A DNA stretch of 13,712 nt from contig PLXW01000057.1 of the NCBI GenBank assembly GCA_003151595.1, positions 113,855 to 127,566 on the forward strand, given 5' to 3'. The notes under the pieces were generated by a model. The model was not told the DNA's origin. It saw nothing but the letters and a program-made list of their open reading frames with translations, and did no database searches. Positions 8,401-13,712 of the stretch are shown one piece after another; the first letter of the stretch is position 1, and each line of letters starts with the position of its first letter. Source of the stretch: Myxococcales bacterium. Lineage in GTDB: Bacteria > Myxococcota > Polyangia > Polyangiales > Polyangiaceae. Position numbers and translations under genes: made by a program.

Positions 8401-8670
8401 GCGGCGATCGAATCGGCGCGCGAGCGGTTGCGACCGATCTTGATGACGTCGTTCGCGTTCATCCTCGGCGTGTTCCCGCTGGTGATCGCCTCGGGCTCGG
8501 GCGCCGAGAGTCGTCACTCGCTGGGGACGACGGTGTTCGGCGGGATGCTGGTGTCGACGATCATGAACCTGTTCTTCGTCCCGGCGCTGTACGCGATGAT
8601 CGAAGGGATGCGCGAGCGGGTGACGCACGCGAAGCCGCACAGCGCGCCGAGCGAGGTCGACCATGCGTGA
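5470..8670 (+). CDS. RND efflux pump inner-membrane subunit (HAE1/AcrB type)
   Basis: 1066 residues, close to the 1049 of E. coli AcrB. The N-terminus FFIKRPIFAAVCSILIVLAG is the usual first membrane helix. Porter-domain motifs include GANAEVVESAVTIPIEQAVNG. The proton relay is intact: Asp409-Asp410 in TM4 (GLVVDDAIVVLENIQR), Lys956 in GLSAKNAIL (TM10) and Thr993 in RPILMTSFAF (TM11). Two large periplasmic loops and a duplicated twelve-helix layout are as expected. The pump expels compounds from the periplasm or membrane in exchange for protons; its substrate cannot be inferred here. Residues 788-812 form a Gly/Ala/Ser-rich stretch with no counterpart I recall in AcrB, just before MVSLDNL (MVPFSAF in AcrB). 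The end overlaps the channel gene by eight bases. Confidence 0.96.
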   Translation: MFVDFFIKRPIFAAVCSILIVLAGAICIPSLPIAQYPQIALPQVSVSSFYTGANAEVVESAVTIPIEQAVNGVEGMKYITSVSGNDGSSSITVTFDPSRDLDVAAVDVQNRVATAQARLPNEVKQTGVTVTKNSSSFVLAFALFPEHGEYDQKFISNYADVYLKDAIKRVPGVSDVRIFGERKFAMRLWLDPEKLAQRGLTAGDVVSALGEQNLQVPAGQIGQPPAPHEKDFQISLQVEGRLTEESQFEDIVLKANADGTLVRLKDVGRAELGAEDYSTVLRFNGQTAIGLGVLQLPTANALDVRNNVLKTIETLSKRFPPGLTWVDAFDTTLAVQASVDEVVITLVEAIFLVVAVIFLFLQTGNSTLIPSITIPVSLIGTFAFVKMFGFSINTLTLFGLTLATGLVVDDAIVVLENIQRFIDDKGMNARDAASAAMKEVSGAVVATSLVLMAVFAPVAFLPGTTGRIYQQFSLTIAFSVALSLFNSLTLTPALSARLLKRTPDKKNIVFRGFDRALNGFRDGYVAMLHWLLRWRSVTVLSYALAVAAAAFLYMNVPSGFLPEEDAGYFIVMAQAPSGTSLGYTERVMDDMEKTLKTVPEIAAVFQVGGFSFTGNGPNRSIAFVNLKPWDQRKRADQSMSAIINRLRGPLMGNQKALIFPFAPPAISGVGSFGGFQFEIEDQSGGTIQELANVTQGTIGAASKSKSLVGLFTGFTADDPQLYLRVNRERAKQLNVALTDVFQTLQVYMGSQYVNDFTFSNRSYRVYVQADQQFRGNPKALTSFYTRSHGGAATGQSATGLPVAGSTGASAGSMVSLDNLLDMQPRVSAAQISHYNLFRSTEINGAPAPGKSSGEAVNEMQRVAAQTLPQGFSYEWTGIAKEQIESGNATLVIFAMALVLVFLVLAAQYESFSLPMIVLLSVPLGLVGALGGQMIRHQSNDVFCQVGLVMLIGLSAKNAILIVEFANQLRERGHSIIDAAIESARERLRPILMTSFAFILGVFPLVIASGSGAESRHSLGTTVFGGMLVSTIMNLFFVPALYAMIEGMRERVTHAKPHSAPSEVDHA
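8653..8656 (+). promoter_or_regulatory. Ribosome-binding site for the outer-membrane channel gene
   Basis: GAGG six bases before ATG 8663 lies inside the end of the pump gene. Together with the eight-base overlap (ATGCGTGA) it supports the chosen start and suggests translational coupling of pump and channel. Confidence 0.6.
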
Positions 8671-10090
8671 GCCTCGCCTGTCGCGCGCCGCGCTCGTCTT
8701 CGCCTTCGCGTCGATCCTGGCGACCAACGCCGCCGCGCAGGCGCCCCGCAGGCCGGTCGCTCCTCCGACCACGACGCCCGCGCTCGACGACGCGCTCCCC
8801 GCCCCGACGACGGTCCCGCCGCCGCCGCCGATCGACGACCCGCAGCTCGCACCGCCGCCCGAGGCACCGCGCGTTCTTCGATCGTGGGACGAAGCGCTCA
8901 CGCTCGTTCGCGCGCAGTCGCCCGACTACCGCACGACGTACGACAACGTGCTGCGCGCCGAAGCGCAGTCGCGCGTCGCGCTCGCCGGGATTCTCCCGAG
9001 CGCGTCGCTGCAGGCGAGCCTCACGCACCAGCTCTTCACCGCGCAGGTGCCGCTCACCGGCACCACGCCGGAGACGTACCCGCAGCAAAACGTATGGGGC
9101 GTCGGCGGAACGCTACTGTGGCCCGTCGGTAATCCGCGCGCGTACTACGCGATCGGCACGGCGAAGGAGAACGCGCGCGCGTTCGAGCTCGATCTCGCGG
9201 AGAAGCGCCGCACGATCGCGCAGGCCATCGTGAGCGCCATGCTGACGACGCTCGCTTCGGTGCGCGTCGCCGAGCTGAATCGCGTCGGGTTGCGCTCGTC
9301 GCTCGAGCGGCTCGCGCTGGCGCACACCAAGACGACGTTCGGCAGCGGCACGGCGCTGGACGTCGATCGCGCGTCGCAAGACGTGGCGGCGGCGCGCGCG
9401 CTGGTGATCACCGGCGACGAGGCGCTCCGGCAATCGCGCGAAGCGCTGGGGGTCGCGCTCGGATCGCGCGTGCCGATCGCCGCTCCGGGAGATCTCGATC
9501 TCCGCTCGCTCGAGACCACCGTCGCCGCGACGTGCCACCTCGACGACGATCTCGAGCGCCGCTCCGACATCGCCGCCGCGCGCCGTCGCGTGGTGGTGGC
9601 CGATCGCGCGATCAACGACGTGTGGCTCCAGTTCGTACCGTCGTTCGCGATTCAGTCGCAGCTGGCGTGGGCGAGTCAGGTGCTCTACCCGCCGGAGACG
9701 ATGATGAACGTGCAAGGCGTGCTCACCGTTCCGCTCTGGGACGGCGGCGCGCGGTACGGACTCCTCCGCGACGCGCGGGCGGCGGCCGATCAGGCGAAGG
9801 AGGCACTGATCGCCACGCGGCTCCAGGCGCTGGTCAACGTCGCGCAGTCGCAGCGCGCGGTCACGGTCGCTGCCGCGTCGCGCGACGTCGCTCAGCAGCA
9901 ACGCGATCTCGCGTTCCGGATCGATCAGCGCACGCGCGAGGGGTACCTGCACGGCCTCGGCACCAGCCTCGATCTCGTCATCTCGGCCCAGGCGCTCCGG
10001 CAAGCGGACATCAACCTCGTGCTGCTTCAGTTCGAAGCATCTCAGGCGCGCGTGCTGGCGATCCTCTCGAACGCCGAGTGCGTGTACTGA
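8663..10090 (+). CDS. TolC-like outer-membrane efflux channel (OEP family)
   Basis: 475 residues. The signal peptide at 1-25 ends ATNAAA before Gln26, suiting signal peptidase I rather than lipidation. A proline-rich linker follows at about 28-70 (including TVPPPPPIDDP). Two OEP repeats then follow, about 73-265 (SWDEALTLVRAQSPDYR, later LAHTKTTFGSGTALDVDRAS) and about 280-470 (DLERRSDIAAARRRVVVADR, then VLTVPLWDGGARYGLLRDAR). LTVPLWDGG and the helix pairs rich in Arg, Ala and Gln are typical of TolC-family trimers, which form the outer-membrane exit duct. It overlaps the pump gene and completes the tripartite system with the adaptor at 4317. The long proline-rich segment before the first helix is longer than in classical TolC. 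Confidence 0.93.
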   Translation: MREPRLSRAALVFAFASILATNAAAQAPRRPVAPPTTTPALDDALPAPTTVPPPPPIDDPQLAPPPEAPRVLRSWDEALTLVRAQSPDYRTTYDNVLRAEAQSRVALAGILPSASLQASLTHQLFTAQVPLTGTTPETYPQQNVWGVGGTLLWPVGNPRAYYAIGTAKENARAFELDLAEKRRTIAQAIVSAMLTTLASVRVAELNRVGLRSSLERLALAHTKTTFGSGTALDVDRASQDVAAARALVITGDEALRQSREALGVALGSRVPIAAPGDLDLRSLETTVAATCHLDDDLERRSDIAAARRRVVVADRAINDVWLQFVPSFAIQSQLAWASQVLYPPETMMNVQGVLTVPLWDGGARYGLLRDARAAADQAKEALIATRLQALVNVAQSQRAVTVAAASRDVAQQQRDLAFRIDQRTREGYLHGLGTSLDLVISAQALRQADINLVLLQFEASQARVLAILSNAECVY

Positions 10091-10109
10091 CCTGAGGCAC
10101 GCGCGCGTC

Positions 10110-10150
10110 ACGGGTGGGCGGCGGCGATCCAGGCTGGAGTCCCCACCCGT
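10110..10150 (+). terminator. Candidate hairpin after the efflux operon
   Basis: ACGGGTGGG (10110-10118) and CCCACCCGT (10142-10150) are perfect nine-base inverted repeats around a 23-base loop, starting 20 bases after the channel gene's stop codon. No T-tract follows (a smaller hairpin and aaaaa come next), so this may be a Rho-assisted end, an mRNA-stabilising structure or a leader for the next gene. Confidence 0.4.
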
Positions 10151-10242
10151 TCGCGGGACCCCGCAAAAATAGGCGTCTCGTGCGGTGCGCGGCGGCCGCA
10201 GCGCGGGCATTGAAGTTGCGGTGGAACGGGTCAGGTCCCCCC

Positions 10243-10845
10243 GTGCCCAATAGCCAATCGCACCTCTTCTCCCTCGCGAATCTGCTCGAGAGCGCCGAAC
10301 GGCGCCACTCGACCACGCCTCCGCCGCCCGCTCCGGTGACGACGCGGAACGACTCCGGGCTCATCGACCTGATCGCGATCTCGAAGCGAGCGCGCGAAGA
10401 GATGGCGCAGGCCTCGGCGACGCGGACGCCGGTGCCGATGACGCTCCCCACGGGCGTCACCCCGCCGCGTGCGATGTCGTCGCACGCCAGCGGTCCGGAC
10501 TTCCTGGCGCTGGATGCGCTACGTCGCCGGAAGAATCTCCTCATCGGCGCCGCCATCGGGAGCGTCGCGCTCGTCGTCGTCGCGATCACGATCGCGTTCT
10601 CGGGGAGCAGCGCCCCCGCGCCCGTCGCCGCCGCCGCGCGAACGCCGGTGGTGACGGTGACCACGCCGATTCCTCCGCCCCCCGCGCCGCCCGTCGTCGC
10701 CGCGCCTGCGCCCGAGCCTGTCGCTGCGGCTGCGCCCGCAGCCGCCGATCCCGTCGCGGCGAGTACCCCGGGGAAGCACAAGAAAAAGCACTCGTCGAAA
10801 TCCAAGGGGCCGAAGCTGACCAAGGTCGCGAGCGGCGGAATCTGA
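10243..10845 (+). CDS. Single-pass membrane protein with Pro/Ala-rich tail, unknown function
   Basis: 200 residues from GTG 10243. The frame is open back to about 10114, but the earlier part overlaps the hairpin at 10110-10150 and reads as unstructured Arg/Ala-rich sequence, so the internal GTG is preferred; AGG lies just upstream. Residues 5-20 read QSHLFSLANLLESAER and 36-46 read NDSGLIDLIAI. Residues 92-97 are basic (LRRRKN), and 98-120 form a clear membrane helix (IGAAIGSVALVVVAITIAF). Residues 121-175 are Pro/Ala/Val-rich, and 177-190 are Lys/His/Ser-rich. With the basic flank inside, the N-terminal part would be cytoplasmic and the tail periplasmic. Paired 'LFSL' and 'SGLID' motifs recur, as I recall, in other myxobacterial proteins, perhaps as docking sites. 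No enzyme motif is present. It may have its own promoter. Confidence 0.6.
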   Translation: MPNSQSHLFSLANLLESAERRHSTTPPPPAPVTTRNDSGLIDLIAISKRAREEMAQASATRTPVPMTLPTGVTPPRAMSSHASGPDFLALDALRRRKNLLIGAAIGSVALVVVAITIAFSGSSAPAPVAAAARTPVVTVTTPIPPPPAPPVVAAPAPEPVAAAAPAAADPVAASTPGKHKKKHSSKSKGPKLTKVASGGI

Positions 10846-10848
10846 TCG

Positions 10849-10861
10849 GCGCGACTCGCGC
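10849..10861. terminator. Short hairpin between convergent genes
   Basis: GCGCG (10849-10853) and CGCGC (10857-10861) flank ACT, lying between the stop codons of the plus-strand membrane protein and the minus-strand hypothetical gene. The stem is short, with no T-tract, so this is a weak candidate. Confidence 0.25.
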
Positions 10862-10864
10862 TCG

Positions 10865-11524
10865 TCACCCCTCCCACTTCACTTCGAAGGTCACGCGGTA
10901 CAGCGCCGAGCCGTCGCGGGTACCATCGGGTTGCGCCTCCAGGGCGTGCGCGCGCGGCTCCTTCGCCCCCGCGCGCCCGAGCACGTGCTCCGCGAAATGC
11001 ATCGCCGTGATGGCCCACGGCTGCACGTAGAGAGCGGGCAAGCCGGTCCGCACGCCGCGCACGTGCCTCGGGCCGATCACCTTCGTCTCGGTGGTTCCGA
11101 AGTCGTGGTACCAGCCCGAGATGCGCGGCAGCCACGTCGCGACCGACTCGTTCGACACGAGCTTGAGCACGATGGACGTGAAGCCCGTGAGCGCGTTCTC
11201 GGCGTGCGCCAGCGCGCTATCGCGAACGTGCTGCGTGAAGGCGACGCCGCGACCGCGGGCCACGATCGCCGCGAAGTAGAGCACCGGCACGATGTCGTAC
11301 CACTCGCTCGCCGAGAACCGCTGGGCGAGGAAGGCGTCGAGCGCGGGGTCACCGTGCTTCTTCACGAAGTCGAGCGAGCGCGGCTGGCCGACCTTCTCCA
11401 GCAGCCGATCGGCGAGCGCGATCTCCTCGCGGTAGACGCTCCCGCGCGCGTGAAACGGGCTCGTCCCCCAGCGGTAGGGCGTGCGCGGCGGCAGCGCGAA
11501 GATGTGATCGTGGATGTTCGCCAT
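10865..11524 (-). CDS. Hypothetical protein, possibly DUF2378/TIGR02265-like
   Basis: 219 residues from ATG 11524 (MANIHDHIF). The frame is open further upstream, but that part is Arg-rich and would overlap the divergent HEAT-PilT start, so the shorter form is preferred. No signal peptide, membrane helix or known catalytic motif is visible. The layout is alpha-helical in the first half (ADRLLEKVG, ALDAFLAQRFSASEWYDIVP, HVRDSALAHAENALTGF). A mixed second half follows (LPRISGWYHDFGTTETKVIG, GLPALYVQPWAITAMHFAEH), ending in YRVTFEVKWE, a probable beta strand. This order recalls the Myxococcota-restricted TIGR02265/DUF2378 paralogue family of about 200 residues, but the match is remote. It is divergently placed from the HEAT-PilT gene with about 86 bases between starts, so shared control is possible. 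Confidence 0.7.
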   Translation of the reverse strand: MANIHDHIFALPPRTPYRWGTSPFHARGSVYREEIALADRLLEKVGQPRSLDFVKKHGDPALDAFLAQRFSASEWYDIVPVLYFAAIVARGRGVAFTQHVRDSALAHAENALTGFTSIVLKLVSNESVATWLPRISGWYHDFGTTETKVIGPRHVRGVRTGLPALYVQPWAITAMHFAEHVLGRAGAKEPRAHALEAQPDGTRDGSALYRVTFEVKWEG

Positions 11525-11610
11525 GCGGTGTCGTCGCTCAGCATACCTGGCGAGCGCCGCTCGCATCACGCGCGCTACTACGACGACGGCGCGCCGTCGG
11601 TGTACCCTGG
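11525..11610. promoter_or_regulatory. Divergent intergenic region before the HEAT-PilT gene
   Basis: Promoters for both divergent genes should lie here. GCGAGC (11550-11555) and GCTCGC (11559-11564) form a perfect six-base inverted repeat with a three-base spacer, a possible operator or small hairpin. No convincing sigma-70 or sigma-54 boxes and no strong ribosome-binding site were recognised. Confidence 0.3.
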
Positions 11611-13712
11611 ATGGGCATGCTCGATTGGATGAAAGGGGTGATCGGCGGCAAAGGCTCCCCACTCCAGAAGCTCATCGAAGGTGGCTGGAAAGACGAGTCG
11701 GAGAAGCAAGCGTTGCTGGCGGCGGTCGCCGGCGACGATTCGATCAAGGCGGACTCGCTCCTGGCGCTGGTCGTCGCCGCGGACGCGACCGTGCAGCAGC
11801 GCGGAGGGACGCTCTTTCTCACGCGCGCCGACGAGGCGTCGGTCTCGGCGCTGCTCAAGAAGACGATCGAGCTCGAAGGAGCGCAGCGCACTTCGCTGAT
11901 CAAGCTCCTCGGGCGAGTCCGCGCCGAGATGCTGACGCCGTCGCTCGAGATGGCGCTGAAGGACACGAAGGAAGAACGGCTGCGAACGTCGTGGGCGATC
12001 GTCATGGATCTCCCCGCGGAGGTCGGCGACGCTTACCTCGCGCGGGCGCTCGAGGTCGGGCCGCCCGCGACGAGGCTCGCGGCGCTGGGTCGCCTCCTCA
12101 AGAAGAGCGGCGCCGAGGGTCTTCGCAAAGAGCTCCTCGCGGCTGCCTCCGATCGCGACGCTCGCGTGCGGCGCGCGGCGGTCGATGCGCTGCTGCAGCT
12201 CACCGGCAACGACGTCTTCGAAGCGATGCTCGATCGCCTCTCGGTCGACGACAACGCCGAGATTCGCGGGCTCGGCGGCACCTATTTGCAGAAGTTCATC
12301 GTCTCGGCGCCGGCCGACATGCGCCCCACGATCCTCGGGCGGCTCCTGCTCGCCGGTGACCCCGAGCTGCAGTCGACGCTGCTGAAGGCGCTCTTCAGCA
12401 CGGGATCGCTCGGCGAGCTGCTGCTCGAGATCCTGACCTTCTGCAAGACGATCCTGGGCATCCAGCACCAGACCGTCATGACGTCGCTGAAGTCGCTGGG
12501 CGATCCGCTGCTCCAGGCGACGCTCCCGCTCCTCACGAACCAGGACGCCGACATCCGCGTGCAGGCGCTGCTCCTCGTCGAGAAGTTCGCCAACCCGAAG
12601 ACGGTGGGGTCGATCGTCAAGCTGCTGGGCGACGCTGATTGGTGGGTGCGGATCATGGCGTGCGAAACGCTGGGCCGCATGAAGGACCAGCGCGTGCTCG
12701 GGCACCTCGAGAAGATGCTCACGGACTCCGACGCGAAGTGGGCGGCGATCGACGCGCTGGGATCGATCGGTGGCGACCTAGCGTACACGAACCTCGCCGG
12801 CCTCCTTCGCGATCCGCAAGGCGAGGTGCGCCTCGCGGCGCTGAACGCGATCGCGAGCGTCGACGACAAGCGGGTGGCCGCGCACGTCGAAGAGGTCTCG
12901 AAGGGCGACACTTCGCTCGACGTTCGCATTCGCGCCGTCGAGCTCCTGCGCGTCCTGCGTGGCGCAACGGGAGCTTCGGCCGGCGCGGCGGTGACGAGCG
13001 CCCAGCTCACGCAGCCGATGGACAAGCTGCTGGCGTACGGGCGCGAAGCGGGCGCGTCCGACCTTCACGTGACGCCGGGCGAGCCTCCGCTCCTGCGCGT
13101 GAACGGTGTCTTGTCGCGCGTGCCGACCAAGGCGTTCACCGCGAAGCACACCGAGGCGCTCCTCTCCGAGATCCTCGACCCGGTGCGCTGGCCGATCCTC
13201 CAGAAGGCGGGCGCGGTCGACTTTTGCTATTCGATCGCCGGCGTCGGCCGGTACCGCACGAACATCTTCCGCCAGCAGCGCGGGATGAGCGGCGCGTTCC
13301 GCTGCATCCCGAATGCGGCGCCATTGCTCTCGGACGTCGGGCTGCCGAAGTACCTCGACGAGATCAACACGTACCACCAGGGAATCGTGCTCATCACCGG
13401 GCCGGCCGGGTCGGGGAAATCGACCAGCCTCTCCGCGCTGGTGAACGTCATCAACGAGACGCGGCAGGCGCACGTGCTCACGCTCGAGGATCCGATCGAG
13501 TTCCTTCACCCGCCGAAGAAAGCGCTCATCAACCAGCGGGAGATCGGCCGTGACTCGGTGAGCTTCGCGGCAGCGATGCGCGCGGCGTTGCGAGAGGATC
13601 CGGATGTCATCGTCGTCGGCGAGATGCGCGATCGCGAGACGATCGAGGCCGCGCTGACGGCTGCCGAGACCGGACACTTGGTGCTCTCGACCCTGCACAC
13701 CAACGACGCGCC
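11611..13712 (+). CDS. HEAT-repeat / PilT-type ATPase fusion (3' end outside window)
   Basis: Open from ATG 11611 (alternative ATG 11617, used for numbering) to the window end, 698 complete codons. Residues about 1-450 are HEAT-like helical repeats, for example DARVRRAAVDALLQL at 181-195, DADIRVQALLLVEKF at 310, DADWWVRIMACETLGRM at 339 and QGEVRLAALNAIASV at 405. After a Gly/Ala/Ser linker (about 449-466) a PilT/PilU ATPase begins: MDKLLAYGREAGASDLHV at 468, Walker A GPAGSGKST at 595-603, Asp box LTLEDPIEF around 622-629, Walker B DVIVVGEMRD at 663, and His box TGHLVLSTLHTNDA at 685-698. PilT-family hexamers power type IV pilus retraction. The catalytic residues seen are intact, so the motor is probably active. 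The HEAT arm suggests binding to a partner protein. The C-terminal AIRNLIRE-type region lies outside the window. Confidence 0.93.
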   Translation, partial: MGMLDWMKGVIGGKGSPLQKLIEGGWKDESEKQALLAAVAGDDSIKADSLLALVVAADATVQQRGGTLFLTRADEASVSALLKKTIELEGAQRTSLIKLLGRVRAEMLTPSLEMALKDTKEERLRTSWAIVMDLPAEVGDAYLARALEVGPPATRLAALGRLLKKSGAEGLRKELLAAASDRDARVRRAAVDALLQLTGNDVFEAMLDRLSVDDNAEIRGLGGTYLQKFIVSAPADMRPTILGRLLLAGDPELQSTLLKALFSTGSLGELLLEILTFCKTILGIQHQTVMTSLKSLGDPLLQATLPLLTNQDADIRVQALLLVEKFANPKTVGSIVKLLGDADWWVRIMACETLGRMKDQRVLGHLEKMLTDSDAKWAAIDALGSIGGDLAYTNLAGLLRDPQGEVRLAALNAIASVDDKRVAAHVEEVSKGDTSLDVRIRAVELLRVLRGATGASAGAAVTSAQLTQPMDKLLAYGREAGASDLHVTPGEPPLLRVNGVLSRVPTKAFTAKHTEALLSEILDPVRWPILQKAGAVDFCYSIAGVGRYRTNIFRQQRGMSGAFRCIPNAAPLLSDVGLPKYLDEINTYHQGIVLITGPAGSGKSTSLSALVNVINETRQAHVLTLEDPIEFLHPPKKALINQREIGRDSVSFAAAMRAALREDPDVIVVGEMRDRETIEAALTAAETGHLVLSTLHTNDA

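Noticed and set aside
5824..8901. Minus-strand open frame of 1025 codons opposite the RND pump
   Set aside because: It is the antisense shadow of a clearly coding high-GC gene: Arg/Glu/Asp/Val-rich, with no domain motifs and frame-locked to the pump's codon pattern.
6441..9233. Plus-strand open frame of 930 codons overlapping pump and channel genes
   Set aside because: It is Arg-rich shadow sequence crossing two recognised genes, with no family features.
10114..10242. N-terminal extension of the single-pass membrane protein
   Set aside because: It overlaps a strong hairpin and reads as unstructured Arg/Ala sequence; GTG 10243 gives a coherent start.
11578..12705. Minus-strand open frame of 375 codons opposite the HEAT region
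   Set aside because: Shadow of the HEAT-PilT gene; the plus strand carries recognisable repeats and ATPase motifs.

Overview
The window is high-GC DNA with dense, short-spaced genes on both strands and long antisense shadow frames. The gene content points to Myxococcota, probably Polyangia: a Ser/Thr kinase-TPR protein relic, a Gly/Ser-rich lipoprotein-like protein with a ZU5-like domain, a HEAT-PilT fusion, and a single-pass protein with Pro/Ala-rich tails. This assignment is inferred from family content, not from a marker gene. No rRNA, tRNA, CRISPR array, transposase or integrase was seen.

Layout, left to right. The 3' end of a DUF1345-like inner-membrane protein (1-153). A secreted protein with a ZU5-like domain followed by three cysteine-rich repeats of nearly identical spacing (242-1840). 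A small membrane-anchored TPR protein (1930-2634). On the minus strand, the remains of a Hanks-type kinase-TPR gene (2664-4236), broken by an in-frame TAG, by at least two frame changes and by an apparent internal deletion.

Divergent from that relic is a complete RND efflux operon: lipoprotein adaptor (4317-5450), HAE1-type inner-membrane pump (5470-8670) and TolC-like outer-membrane channel (8663-10090). The last two genes overlap, so all three parts of a pump spanning both membranes are made from one transcript. No TetR/MarR-type regulator is adjacent.

Next come a single-pass membrane protein of unknown role (about 10243-10845) and a convergent minus-strand hypothetical gene (10865-11524). 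Last is a large open frame starting at 11611 or 11617 that runs off the right edge. It carries about 450 residues of HEAT repeats joined to a PilT/PilU-type secretion ATPase with Walker A, Asp box, Walker B and His box intact. This fusion is the most distinctive object in the window. A HEAT-repeat arm on a pilus-retraction-type motor suggests a motor that docks on, or is regulated through, another protein. No wholly new multi-gene system could be demonstrated.
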